Of a stretch of DNA of 64,000 nt, positions 32,753 to 41,171 are shown one piece after another. Under the pieces are notes generated by a model that did not search any database, was not told the origin of the DNA, and saw only the letters and a list, made by a program, of their open reading frames with translations. Source of the stretch: Kineococcus sp. NBC_00420 (lineage in GTDB: Bacteria > Actinomycetota > Actinomycetes > Actinomycetales > Kineococcaceae); contig NZ_CP107930.1 in assembly GCF_036021035.1 (NCBI RefSeq), positions 2,914,001 through 2,978,000 of the forward strand, given 5' to 3'. Each line of letters starts with the position of its first letter. The first letter of the stretch is position 1. The translations under genes and the position numbers were made by a program.

Positions 32753-33421
32753 GTGAGATCCCTCGCCTCCTCCTCGCGCGTCTGGCACGCGGTGCTCGCC
32801 CTCGTCGTGCTCGCGGCGCTGGTCGCGCAGGTCGTCCTCCTGATCGGCGGCGGCCGGGACGCGAACTCCGGGCAGGCCACCGCTTCCACGGCGACCAGCC
32901 TGGTCCGCTTCGTCAGCTACTTCACGGTCCAGAGCAACCTGCTGGTCCTGGTCGCGGCGGTCTCGCTGGTCCTGGACCCGGCGCGCGACGGCCGGTTCTG
33001 GCGCGTCCTGCGGTTGACGGGGCTGCTCGGGATCACGGTCACGGGGCTGGTGTTCGGTGCGGTCCTCGCCCCGTTCGTGCACCACACCGGCATCGGCTGG
33101 TGGATCAACGCCGGGTTCCACTACGTCTCGCCGTTCATGGCGTTCCTCGGCTGGGCGGTGTTCGGGCCGCGACCGCGCGTCGACGGACGCACGGTGGCGT
33201 GGGCGGTGGCCTGGCCCATCGCCTGGGTCGTCTACACGCTGGTGCGCGGGGCGGTCGTCGGCTGGTACCCGTACCCGTTCCTGGACGTCGACGCCGTCGG
33301 GTACCTGATCGCCCTGCGCAACACGGGTTTCGTCGTGGTGCTGGCCCTGGTCCTGCTGACGGTCTTCCGCTGGCTCGACGGCCGGCTCCCCGCCCGCCGT
33401 GGAGAACCGCTCCCGCGCTGA
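32753..33421 (+). CDS. Pr6Pr-family six-TM membrane protein
   Basis: A 222-residue integral membrane protein with six hydrophobic helices. Landmarks of the Pr6Pr/FAR-17a family are LVRFVSYFTVQSNLLVLVAA near residue 46 (the FTxQSN motif), HYVSPFMAFLGWAVFGP in the middle and WYPYPFLDVDAVGY before the last helix. Function is unknown; distant relatives include androgen-induced hydrolases. GTG start. The 5' region is only 27 bases from the 29-bp palindrome, so transcription must begin within or just after it. Confidence 0.85.
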   Translation: MRSLASSSRVWHAVLALVVLAALVAQVVLLIGGGRDANSGQATASTATSLVRFVSYFTVQSNLLVLVAAVSLVLDPARDGRFWRVLRLTGLLGITVTGLVFGAVLAPFVHHTGIGWWINAGFHYVSPFMAFLGWAVFGPRPRVDGRTVAWAVAWPIAWVVYTLVRGAVVGWYPYPFLDVDAVGYLIALRNTGFVVVLALVLLTVFRWLDGRLPARRGEPLPR

Positions 33422-33431
33422 TCGAGGTCCC

Positions 33432-34079
33432 TCACGTCGGTCCGGGCCGGTCGAGGTGTTCCTGCGCCCACAACGCCGCGGCCGTGCGACCGCTGACCCC
33501 CAGTTCCCGCAGGACCCGGCCGACGTGGACCTTCACGGTGTGCTCGCTGATCCCCAGGCTCCGGGCGATCTGCTTGTTGGCCAAACCCTGGGCGATGAGG
33601 CGCAGCACGTCCCGTTCGCGCTCGCTCAGACCGGCGCCGAGGGGGGCGGCCGCCGGCCGTGCCGGCGCCGACCCCGGCAGCAGGGCCCGGGCCACCCTCG
33701 GGTCGAGCGGTGCGTGTCCGGCGGCGGCGGCGCGCACCCCGGCCAGGACGTCGCGCGGCTCGCTGTCCTTGAGCAGGTACCCCACGGCCCCGGCGGCCAG
33801 CGCCTGCTGCACCTGCGACTGGTCGATGAAGGACGTCAGGACCACCACGGCGGTGGTGGGAACTGCCGCCAGCACCGCGGTCGTCGCGGCGACCCCGTCC
33901 ATCACGGGCATGGACAGGTCCATCAGGACGACGTCGGGTTCCGCCTCGCTCGCGCGCCGGACCGCCTCCGCCCCGTCGGCGGCTTCCGCGACGACGTCGA
34001 TGTCGTCGGCGGCCTGCAACAGGGCGGCCAGCCCGGCCCGCACGAGACGGTGGTCGTCGACCACGAGGACACGGATCAC
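33432..34079 (-). CDS. NarL/LuxR-family response regulator
   Basis: A 215-residue two-domain regulator. Receiver: VLVVDDHRLVRAGL with the acidic pair at the start, phospho-acceptor Asp54 in VVLMDLSMPVMDG, and VGYLLKD with the conserved Lys. Output: LuxR-type HTH from LSERERDVLRLIAQGLANKQIARSLGISEHTVKVHVGRVL (about 152-190). The start GTG at 34079 overlaps the kinase stop (GTGA). It probably activates the operon it belongs to, after phosphorylation by the kinase at 34076-35470. Confidence 0.93.
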   Translation of the reverse strand: MIRVLVVDDHRLVRAGLAALLQAADDIDVVAEAADGAEAVRRASEAEPDVVLMDLSMPVMDGVAATTAVLAAVPTTAVVVLTSFIDQSQVQQALAAGAVGYLLKDSEPRDVLAGVRAAAAGHAPLDPRVARALLPGSAPARPAAAPLGAGLSERERDVLRLIAQGLANKQIARSLGISEHTVKVHVGRVLRELGVSGRTAAALWAQEHLDRPGPT

Positions 34080-35470
34080 GAGCGGGGAACCTCCAGGAGC
34101 CACCGGGTACCGGACCCGGGTGCGGTGGACAGGAACAGGTGCGCGCCGCCGTCCCGGGCGAGGTCGGGCAGCAGGCGCAGCCCGAAGTGCCCGTGTTCCG
34201 CGGCCTCCTGCGCCACCGTCGAGTCGAAACCCGCCCCGTCGTCGACGACCTCCAGCTGCACCGACCGCTCGTCGTAGCGCAGGTGGACGGCGAGGCTGCG
34301 CGCATCGGCGTGCGCCACGGCGTTGCGGACGGTCTCCTGGGCCACCTGGAACACGAGGCGCTCACCGGTGGTGTCGAGACCGCTCTCCTCGCCCGGACCG
34401 GGCAGGCGCAGGTCCAGCGTCAGGCCGTGCGAGCGCGCCGCGCCGGCCAGGTCCCCCACGGCGGTGGCCAACCCGGCGCTGCTCAGGCTCGGCGGGTAGA
34501 TGTCGACCAGCAGCGACCGGAGGCCGGCGATGCTGCCGCGGACCGTGGCGGCCGCCTGCTCCAACCGGTGCGCCATCGGGGTCGCCCGGTCCCGTTCGGC
34601 CTCCTGGGCGGCGGCGGCCACCGAGTAGGACGCCGCCACGAGTTCCTGCACGACACCGTCGTGCAGCCTGGCGGCGATCCGCTGGCGTTCACGGGCCGAG
34701 GCGTCCACGGCGTCCTGGAGCAGGGCTTCGCGCTGGTCCTGGCTGCGGCGCAGCCGGTCCAGCAGCGCCCAGATCACGGGGACCAGCAGGACGACCAGCA
34801 GCAGCAGGCTCGACGCGAGGAGACCGGCGAAACTGCTCCACAACTGACCGGTGCGGTTGCTCACCTGCGAGTAGCGCGTGTACGTCTCGAAGAGCAACGG
34901 TTGCCCCGAGGGGGTCCAGACCGGGCGGTACACCTCCAGGAGCTTCCCCTGGTCCCGTTCGAGCTCGTTCTCGGGGCGGGTCAGGTCCGTGACCTCCGCC
35001 TCCAGGCGCGGGCTGTCCAGAGCCTCGAGCTCCTCCGCCTCCAACGGGTAGGAACGTCCGACGAGGCGGTCCTCGTCGGAGTACACGATGCGACCGTCGG
35101 AGGTCCACAACTTCACCCGCACGAGCGCTGCGGAGCTCAGCACACGGTCGCCGACGACGTCGCGCACCCGCGCTCGTGCCGCTGCGGCGGCGACCGGGTC
35201 GGCGGAGAGCAGGTCGTCGTCCAGGGCGCCCTGGACGACCGATTCGGCCAGGAGGTCGCTGACCTGGGCCGCGGCGCTGACCGCCTCGCGTTCCGCGATC
35301 TGACGGGCCAGCAGCAGGCTGGCCCCGACGACGGCCACGATGACGACGACGACCGCGGCTCCGACCTGCAGCAGCAGTCGTCGGCGACTGGGCCCGTCGG
35401 TCGCCGCGGCCCGTCGGGTGCCGTCGGCCAGCACCCGCCACGGCGGTGACGGGGTGACGTCTCGAACCAC
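34076..35470 (-). CDS. NarL-type membrane sensor histidine kinase
   Basis: A 464-residue kinase. TM1 at about 31-56 and TM2 at about 214-237 flank an extracytoplasmic sensor domain of about 155 residues. The HisKA_3 dimerisation region has ARERQRIAARLHDGVVQEL with phosphorylatable His270, and the HATPase_c domain ends the protein (VFQVAQETVRNAVAHADARS, VVDDGAGFD, GLRLLPDL). GTG at 35470 is chosen because AGGAGAGG lies five bases upstream; the frame is open further upstream without signals. It forms an operon with the downstream response regulator and probably with the upstream secreted protein. Confidence 0.92.
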   Translation of the reverse strand: MVRDVTPSPPWRVLADGTRRAAATDGPSRRRLLLQVGAAVVVVIVAVVGASLLLARQIAEREAVSAAAQVSDLLAESVVQGALDDDLLSADPVAAAAARARVRDVVGDRVLSSAALVRVKLWTSDGRIVYSDEDRLVGRSYPLEAEELEALDSPRLEAEVTDLTRPENELERDQGKLLEVYRPVWTPSGQPLLFETYTRYSQVSNRTGQLWSSFAGLLASSLLLLVVLLVPVIWALLDRLRRSQDQREALLQDAVDASARERQRIAARLHDGVVQELVAASYSVAAAAQEAERDRATPMAHRLEQAAATVRGSIAGLRSLLVDIYPPSLSSAGLATAVGDLAGAARSHGLTLDLRLPGPGEESGLDTTGERLVFQVAQETVRNAVAHADARSLAVHLRYDERSVQLEVVDDGAGFDSTVAQEAAEHGHFGLRLLPDLARDGGAHLFLSTAPGSGTRWLLEVPRS

Positions 35471-35555
35471 TGGATCCTCTCCTGACCGCTCCCGCCCATG
35501 GTCTCCTGCTGCGCCGCTGCCGGTCAGCGGAACGGGCGGAGTCCCCGCCTCCGGC

Positions 35556-36113
35556 CTAGTGGTGGTCGTCACCGCCGCCGCGGCCGCTCCGGTCGTCCCG
35601 GCCCCCGTGATCGCCGTCGTGCCCGGTCCGGTCCTCACGACCGCGCCCGTGACCGCCGTGGTCGTCGCCCGTCGTGGGTCGCGCCGTCGCCGTCGCTGCG
35701 CCGGAGGGGGTGGTGCGGTGGTCGGCCGGGGTGCCGTCGTCGCGGCCCTGACCGCCGCGTCGACCGCCCCGGTCGTCGCCGGGTTCGGCGTTGCGCGACG
35801 GCTGCGGGGTCACCGCCGGCGTCGACGTGGTGGGGATGCTCGTCGGGGAGGTGCCCGGGGTGGTGGCGTCGTCGCCGCCACGTCCCCGGCCGCCGTGGTC
35901 GTCGCCGGGCTCCGCGCCACGACTCGGTGCGGTGGCCGGAACGTTCGGGGAGGAGGTGCTCGGGGAAGTGCTCGGGGAGGTGCTCGGGGAAGAGGTCGCG
36001 GTGGGGACCTCGAGGGGCACGCTGTGGCTGAGCGCGGGGTTGCCGGTCAGGCCGATGACGGCGGGCACGAGGGCAGCACCTGCGGCGGTGGCCACGATGA
36101 GGAGGCGTCGCAC
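35556..36113 (-). CDS. Secreted low-complexity Asp/His/Gly/Arg-rich protein
   Basis: A 185-residue exported protein from a GTG with AAAGGA upstream. Residues 1-30 are a Sec signal peptide (RRLLIVATAAGAALVPAVIGL). A Ser/Thr/Pro linker with STSPSTSPST repeats follows, then two halves that each open with AEPGDD and a DHGGRGRGG-like run, and a C-terminal stretch rich in GDDHGGHGRGRE and GGDDHH. No folded domain is recognisable. The His/Asp content suggests metal binding or a surface polyelectrolyte. It is upstream of, and co-directional with, the sensor kinase, so it may be a sensed partner or a co-regulated target. Confidence 0.65.
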   Translation of the reverse strand: MRRLLIVATAAGAALVPAVIGLTGNPALSHSVPLEVPTATSSPSTSPSTSPSTSSPNVPATAPSRGAEPGDDHGGRGRGGDDATTPGTSPTSIPTTSTPAVTPQPSRNAEPGDDRGGRRGGQGRDDGTPADHRTTPSGAATATARPTTGDDHGGHGRGREDRTGHDGDHGGRDDRSGRGGGDDHH

Positions 36114-36171
36114 GGGGTTTCCTTTCGTCGGTGGGACCTCCATTGGCGCTCGTGGCCGGTACGACCCGCAA

Positions 36172-36780
36172 TCAGCTCTCCGAGCTACTACCTCCCGCGC
36201 CGTGCGAGGTGTGGTCGTCGCACACCAGCAGGACCCTCGCCGGGGTCGAGTCCTCGTTGCGCCAGCGGTGCGCACGGCTCGGGTCGATGGTCAGCGAGTC
36301 GCCGACGGGAACGCGGACCGCGCGCCGGCCCCGGCGCAGGCAGTGCACCGCGCCCTCGAGCACGACGGCGACCTCCTCTCCCGGGTGGGTGAAGAACTCC
36401 TCGTCGCCACCGCCGGGCGGGACGCGGAGTTCGTAGACGTGCAGCGAGCGACCGGGGCCACCGGCGAGCAGTCGGATCGTGGTGGCGCCCGGGTCGCCCG
36501 GCATCTCCAGACCCCCCGAGGGGGCGATGTCGGGGATCGTCGGCAGCAGCGCCGACGGGGGGATCTCGAAGGCCGCGGCCAGGTCGTACAACGTGGGGAT
36601 GCTCGGCAGTTGGTCCCCGCGTTCGAGCTTGGTGATGAAGGGCTGCGACACCCCGGCACGACGGGCGAGTTCCCGCATCGACCACCCCTTGGCGGTGCGG
36701 TGCGCGCGCACGGCGGCACCCACCTGACCCTGCGGTCCCTCCACGAGATCCTCCGTCCGCAACACGTTCGTAATAACCAC
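36172..36780 (-). CDS. XRE-cupin transcriptional regulator
   Basis: A protein of 203 codons or fewer with an N-terminal XRE HTH (GAAVRAHRTAKGWSMRELARRAGVSQPFITKLERG, about 21-55) and a C-terminal cupin (about 100-190: HPGEEVAVVLEGAVHCLRRG, VGDSLTIDPSRAHRWRNED). This HipB/PuuR-like arrangement controls small-molecule catabolism, with the cupin as ligand sensor. The first GTG (36780) lies inside a perfect palindrome, so GTG at 36765 (197 residues) may be the true start. It is divergent from the luciferase-like monooxygenase and probably regulates it. Confidence 0.88.
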   Translation of the reverse strand: MVITNVLRTEDLVEGPQGQVGAAVRAHRTAKGWSMRELARRAGVSQPFITKLERGDQLPSIPTLYDLAAAFEIPPSALLPTIPDIAPSGGLEMPGDPGATTIRLLAGGPGRSLHVYELRVPPGGGDEEFFTHPGEEVAVVLEGAVHCLRRGRRAVRVPVGDSLTIDPSRAHRWRNEDSTPARVLLVCDDHTSHGAGGSSSES

Positions 36781-36787
36781 TGGTTAT
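36773..36787. promoter_or_regulatory. Operator palindrome at XRE-cupin/monooxygenase divergence
   Basis: ATAACCACTGGTTAT is a perfect 7-bp inverted repeat around a single central base, AT-rich against the background. It lies between the divergent XRE-cupin gene and the monooxygenase (GTG at 36798) and overlaps the most upstream XRE start codon. It is the likely binding site of the XRE-cupin protein. Confidence 0.7.
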
Positions 36788-36797
36788 CGTAGGCGAC

Positions 36798-38165
36798 GTG
36801 ACCAAGCAGATCGTCCTCGGGGCCTTCGAGGAGTTCACCCCCAACTTCATCAGCAACGCGTGGAGCCACGAGCTCAGCGACACGTCCGCTTTCGCGACCC
36901 TGCCGTACTGGCAGGAGATGGCGCGGGAACTCGACGAGGGCGGGTTCGACTTCCTGTTCCTCGCCGAAGCGATCGGGTACCCGATGCGCGAGGACGGCAG
37001 CGTGCCCGAGGCCGTCGTCCGCGAGGCGGTGCAGATCCCCGTGCACGACCCGATGCTGCTCGTCAGCGGGCTCGCGGCGAGCACCGAGCGGCTGGGTTTC
37101 GTCGTCACGACCTCGACGACGGCCCACCACCCCAACCTCAACGCCCGCGCGTTCACCACGCTGGACCACCTGACGAACGGGCGCATCGCCTGGAACATCG
37201 TCACCTCCGACAACCAGACGGCGTTGACGCGGTTGCTCGGCCACCAGGGCGTCACCCCGCACGACGAGCGCTACCGCAGGGCGACGGAGTTCCTCGAACT
37301 CTCCCTGAAGCTCTGGGAGGGCGGCTGGGAGGACGACGCCGTCGTGTACGACAAGGCCACCCGGACCTACGCCGACCCGTCGAAGGTGCACCGCACCACC
37401 CACCACGGCGAGTACTTCGACCTCGACGGGTACTTCACCGCGATCCCCTCGCCGCAGCGCACCCCGTTCCTGCTGCAGGCCGGTACGTCGCCGGCGGGGC
37501 GGGCCTTCGCGGGCCGCTTCGCCGAGTGCGTGTTCATCCAGGACCGCGACCTGCCCAGCGCCGCGGCGAACGTCGCCGACCTGCGCGCCAAGGCCCGCGC
37601 GAACGGCCGGGACGGTGACGACCTCAAGGTTCTCGTGTCGGCTTCCGTGGTCGTCGGTTCCACCGAGGAGGAGGCCGCCCGGTTGCGGGCGAGCGTCGAC
37701 GCGTCCGTCTCCCGCGCGTCGGCCGCCGCGCTGTTCCTCGGGTGGAGCGGGGTCGACCTCATGGCCTTCCCCCTCGACGCCACCCTGCAGGAGGTCCAGA
37801 CCGAGATCGGGCAGTCGATGCTCGGGGTGTTCCAGCGGGGCGACGCGAGCCCGACGGTCGCGGAGATCCTCGACCAGCTCACCACCACGATCCCCGGTCT
37901 GCGCATCACCGGAACCCCGGAGTCGTGCGCAGACCGGCTGCAGGAGATCGTCGAGGAGACCGACCTCGACGGTTTCCTCGTCGAGCACACCCACGGCGGG
38001 CCGGGGGCGTACCGCGCGTTCATCGAGCACGTCGTGCCGCTGCTCCGTCAGCGCGGCCTGCTGCCCGAGGAACCCCGGACGGGATCCATGCGCCGCCGGG
38101 TGCTGGGTCACGACAGCGACCGGTTGCCGCCCGGGCACCCGGGGCACGCCTTCCGCCCGTGGTGA
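36798..38165 (+). CDS. NtaA/DszA-family FMN-dependent monooxygenase
   Basis: A 455-residue flavin-dependent monooxygenase of the bacterial luciferase superfamily, NtaA/SnaA/DszA/SoxA branch, cytoplasmic, using FMNH2 from a separate reductase. AWSHELSDTSAFATLPYWQEMARELDEGGFDFLFLAEA opens the TIM barrel; STTAHHPNLNARAFTTLDHLTNGRIAWNIVTS is the strongly conserved region; QAGTSPAGRAFAGRFAECVF and a late GTPES complete it. Length fits the branch (440-460). Substrates range from nitrilotriacetate to dibenzothiophene sulfone; this one is not determinable. GTG start, no clear Shine-Dalgarno, so perhaps leaderless. Probably controlled by the divergent XRE-cupin protein. Confidence 0.9.
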   Translation: MTKQIVLGAFEEFTPNFISNAWSHELSDTSAFATLPYWQEMARELDEGGFDFLFLAEAIGYPMREDGSVPEAVVREAVQIPVHDPMLLVSGLAASTERLGFVVTTSTTAHHPNLNARAFTTLDHLTNGRIAWNIVTSDNQTALTRLLGHQGVTPHDERYRRATEFLELSLKLWEGGWEDDAVVYDKATRTYADPSKVHRTTHHGEYFDLDGYFTAIPSPQRTPFLLQAGTSPAGRAFAGRFAECVFIQDRDLPSAAANVADLRAKARANGRDGDDLKVLVSASVVVGSTEEEAARLRASVDASVSRASAAALFLGWSGVDLMAFPLDATLQEVQTEIGQSMLGVFQRGDASPTVAEILDQLTTTIPGLRITGTPESCADRLQEIVEETDLDGFLVEHTHGGPGAYRAFIEHVVPLLRQRGLLPEEPRTGSMRRRVLGHDSDRLPPGHPGHAFRPW

Positions 38166-38242
38166 CCCCGCCACGGGCCCGAGGAGGCGGCGGGTACTGC
38201 CAGGGCCTCCCGCCACCGCGCGCGCGGGCCTACCGTGGGGAC

Positions 38243-39175
38243 ATGGCCAGCCCCGACCCGTCGACCGACCCCCGGCTCGCCCACCGCGCGCAGGTGCGGG
38301 AGTTCCTCAGCAGCCGCCGGGCCCGGATCACACCGGAACGGGCGGGTCTGCCCGCCTACGGTGGCAACCGCCGGGTCGCGGGACTGCGTCGCGAGGAGGT
38401 GGCGATGCTCGCCGGGGTGTCCGTCGACTACTACGTGCGGATGGAACGCGGCGACCTCGCGGGCGCCTCCGACGGCGTCCTCGACGCCCTCGCCAACGCG
38501 TTGCAGCTCGACGAGGCCGAACGCGAACACCTCGTCGCCCTCGCGCACGCCGGGCAGATCACCGCGAAGGCCCGTCGCCGCCGGCCCGGCCCGCTCACCG
38601 TCCGCCCCGCCGTGCAGCAGGTGCTGGACGCCATCACCGCGGCCCCCGCCTGGGTGCGCAACGCACGGCACGACATCCTCGCGATGAACTTCACGGCCCG
38701 GGCGCTCTACTCCCCGGTCCTGGCCTCGCCCGAGGCCGGGGTGGCGGGGAAGCGGCCGGCGAACACCACCCGTTTCGTCTACCTCGACCCCGCGGCCCGG
38801 GACTTCTTCGTGGACTACGACCGGATCGCCCGCGACGCCGCGGCGATGCTGCGCCTGGAGGCCGGGGCGAACCCGCACGACACCGACCTCATCGCCCTCG
38901 TGGGGGAACTCTCCACCCGCAGCGAGCTGTTCCGTCAGCACTGGGCCGCCCACGACGTGAAGTTCCACCGCAGCGGGAAGAAGCGGCTGAACCACCCCGC
39001 CGTCGGGATGCTCGACCTCGACTTCGAGAGCGTGGAACTCCCGTCCGAACCGGGGCTGCGGGTCAACATCTACACCGCCGCCGCGGACACCCCGACCGCG
39101 GACGGCCTGAAACTCCTCGTCAGCTGGGCGGCGAGCCGGGAGCCCGCGGCCAGGACCGGGATCCTCGAGGGGTAA
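38243..39175 (+). CDS. MmyB-type XRE transcriptional regulator
   Basis: A 310-residue regulator. Residues 10-85 form an HTH_31/XRE domain (REFLSSRRARITPERAGLPA, GLRREEVAMLAGVSVDYYVRMERGD); residues 110-285 are the MmyB ligand-binding PAS-like domain (ITAAPAWVRNARHDILAMNFTARALY, STRSELFRQHWAAHDVKFH). These proteins bind fatty-acid-like ligands and usually control an adjacent redox enzyme. The aldo/keto reductase gene 45 bases downstream on the same strand is the natural target or partner. ATG start. Confidence 0.92.
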   Translation: MASPDPSTDPRLAHRAQVREFLSSRRARITPERAGLPAYGGNRRVAGLRREEVAMLAGVSVDYYVRMERGDLAGASDGVLDALANALQLDEAEREHLVALAHAGQITAKARRRRPGPLTVRPAVQQVLDAITAAPAWVRNARHDILAMNFTARALYSPVLASPEAGVAGKRPANTTRFVYLDPAARDFFVDYDRIARDAAAMLRLEAGANPHDTDLIALVGELSTRSELFRQHWAAHDVKFHRSGKKRLNHPAVGMLDLDFESVELPSEPGLRVNIYTAAADTPTADGLKLLVSWAASREPAARTGILEG

Positions 39176-39220
39176 CGCTGGGGCCTGTCTCCCGGGACGC
39201 CACCTGCGTAGCGTCGGAGC

Positions 39221-40108
39221 ATGGACGCAGAACTCATCCTCAACAACGGGGTCCGCATGCCGGCCCTGGGCCTCGGTGTCTTCCAGAGTTCCGCCGAGGA
39301 CACCGCGGACGCCGTCGCGACGGCCCTGGAGGTCGGCTACCGCCACATCGACACGGCCGCCGCCTACCTCAACGAACGCCAGGTGGGGGAGGGTTTCCGT
39401 CGATCCGGGCTCGCCCGCGACGAGGTGTTCCTCGAGACCAAGGTCTGGGTCACCGACTACGGGCACGACGAGACGCTGCACGCCTTCGAGAAGGCGGTCC
39501 GCAAGCTCGGCGTCGACCAGCTCGACCTGTTGATCCTGCACCAGCCGATCCCCGAACGCTTCGACCGGACGGTCGCCGCCTACCTCGCTCTCGAGGAACT
39601 CCTCGCCGACGGCCGGGTGCGTTCCATCGGGGTCAGCAACTTCACCCCGGCCCACCTCGACGCGCTGCTCGAACGGACCTCCGTGGTGCCGGCCGTGAAC
39701 CAGGTCGAACTGCACCCCTACTTCGTGCAGCCGGAGTTGCAGGCCGCCGACCGCGCGCACGGCATCCTGACCCAGGCCTGGTCACCCATCGGTGGCATCA
39801 CGTTCTACCCCGGCTGGGGCGAGGAACGGCGCAGCGTCCTCGCGGACCCGACGATCGCGGCGATCGCCGCCGACCACGGGAGGTCGCCCGCCCAGGTCAT
39901 GCTGCGCTGGCACCTGCAGCAGGGCCGCTCGGCCATCCCGAAGTCGACGAACCCGCAGCGGATCCGGGAGAACTTCGCGGTCTTCGACTTCGCCCTGTCG
40001 ACCGACGAGCTGGGGCGGATCGATGCCCTGGACACCGGGGTGCGCAGCGGACCGGACCCCGACGTCGTGCGGGCCGAACGTTTCGAACGCGTCATCCCGG
40101 AGGACTGA
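39221..40108 (+). CDS. Aldo/keto reductase
   Basis: A 295-residue NADPH-dependent aldehyde/ketone reductase with a TIM barrel. The tetrad is visible: Asp in YRHIDTAAAYLNER and its Tyr, Lys in VFLETKVWV, and His in LLILHQP. The NADPH region is IPKSTNPQRIRENF near residue 247. It resembles AKR5-type 2,5-diketo-D-gluconate reductases in length and motif order. ATG start. It follows the MmyB regulator, a pairing that occurs repeatedly in actinobacteria. The physiological substrate is unknown. Confidence 0.93.
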   Translation: MDAELILNNGVRMPALGLGVFQSSAEDTADAVATALEVGYRHIDTAAAYLNERQVGEGFRRSGLARDEVFLETKVWVTDYGHDETLHAFEKAVRKLGVDQLDLLILHQPIPERFDRTVAAYLALEELLADGRVRSIGVSNFTPAHLDALLERTSVVPAVNQVELHPYFVQPELQAADRAHGILTQAWSPIGGITFYPGWGEERRSVLADPTIAAIAADHGRSPAQVMLRWHLQQGRSAIPKSTNPQRIRENFAVFDFALSTDELGRIDALDTGVRSGPDPDVVRAERFERVIPED

Positions 40109-40177
40109 GGGCGGGACGGGCCCCCGCCGCGCGGGGCTCGTCGCGCGACTCCCCGGGTCCCGCGCCAGACTGCTCGG

Positions 40178-40648
40178 GTGGCGGCCACGAGGAGTGCGGG
40201 GATCCTGCTGTACCGGTACGACGCGGGCGGTGGGGTCGAACTCCTGCTCGGGCACATGGGCGGACCGTTGTGGGCGTCCAAGGACGAGCACGGCTGGTCG
40301 ATCCCGAAGGGCGAGCCGAACCCCGACGAGGAACTGCTCGACGCCGCGCACCGGGAGTTCGCCGAGGAACTCGGCCGGCCCCTGCCCCCGACCGACCTGG
40401 TTCCGCTGGGTGACGTGCGTCAGTCGGGCGGGAAGGTCGTGTCGATCTGGGCCGGGCCGGGGGAGTTCGACGTCGACTCGATCCGGCCCGGGACGTTCTC
40501 GATGGAGTGGCCGCCGCGCTCCGGGAGGACCGCTGAGTTCCCCGAGATCGACCGGGCCGGCTGGTTCGCCCCGGAGGTGGCGCGGCTCAAGCTGGTGAAG
40601 GGACAGGTCGTCTTCGTCGACCGGCTGCTGGAGCACCTCGGCGGCTGA
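40178..40648 (+). CDS. NUDIX hydrolase
   Basis: A 156-residue Nudix enzyme that cleaves a nucleoside diphosphate linked to another moiety. The Nudix box GEPNPDEELLDAAHREFAEELG fits GX5EX7REUXEEXGU with all acidic metal ligands (residues about 47-68). The N-terminus SAGILLYRYDAGGGVELLLGHMGG and HGWSIPKGE are typical of the subgroup with DUF4916/bis(5'-nucleosyl)-tetraphosphatase-like members. GTG start. Substrate (Ap4A, 8-oxo-dGTP, ADP-ribose) not determinable. Confidence 0.9.
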   Translation: MAATRSAGILLYRYDAGGGVELLLGHMGGPLWASKDEHGWSIPKGEPNPDEELLDAAHREFAEELGRPLPPTDLVPLGDVRQSGGKVVSIWAGPGEFDVDSIRPGTFSMEWPPRSGRTAEFPEIDRAGWFAPEVARLKLVKGQVVFVDRLLEHLGG

Positions 40649-40672
40649 GGCTCCGCCGGACGCGTCGGTGGT

Positions 40673-41167
40673 TCACTCGGCGAGCCGCTCCCGCACCTGC
40701 CGGAGTTCGGCGACGGCGGTGTCCACGAGGTCCTCGCTCAGCGCCCCGGTGCTCTCGATGCGGACCTCGTTGCGGCCCGGGACGGTCTCGTACACGGTGA
40801 CCGTCACGGTGCCGAGGACCGGGGTCGGCGCCGGCGGGTACGTCTCGACCGTGCTCGGTCGGGAGTCGTCGTAGGTGAGCGTGAGCGTGCTGGAGTACGC
40901 GCCGCTGCGGTCGCCGAAGACGGTCGTCCCGGGGCGCTGGCGGGGTTCGCCACCCCACGGCCAGGCGCGCGTGGCCCGGTACCCGAAACCGTCCTGTTCC
41001 CCCGCCTCCCAGGTGAAGGCGAGTTCCTGGCCGGCCCGGGGTCCGTCCCCGAAGGGAACTCCGACGTGGCTGTGGTGCACCCAGCACCCGCCGGGTGTGA
41101 CGGGACTGTCGATGACCCCCCACCCCTCCTCGTCGTACCACTCCCGGACGATCCCCTTGTCGGTCAC
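40673..41167 (-). CDS. Divergent cold-shock-domain-like protein
   Basis: A 164-residue protein whose first 60 residues resemble a cold-shock domain: GIVREWYDEEGWGVIDSP replaces the classical GxVKWFNxxKGFGFI, and GCWVHHSHVGV replaces the DxFVHxSAI RNP2 region. The aromatic surface needed for single-stranded nucleic acid binding is only partly kept. The C-terminal 100 residues (STLTLTYDDSRPSTVETY, LGTVTVTVYETVPGRNEVRIES) are a beta-rich domain I do not recognise. GTG start. It precedes nothing on the same strand; a GNAT gene lies just upstream and may be co-transcribed (four bases between them). Confidence 0.65.
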   Translation of the reverse strand: MTDKGIVREWYDEEGWGVIDSPVTPGGCWVHHSHVGVPFGDGPRAGQELAFTWEAGEQDGFGYRATRAWPWGGEPRQRPGTTVFGDRSGAYSSTLTLTYDDSRPSTVETYPPAPTPVLGTVTVTVYETVPGRNEVRIESTGALSEDLVDTAVAELRQVRERLAE

Positions 41168-41171
41168 GGTG

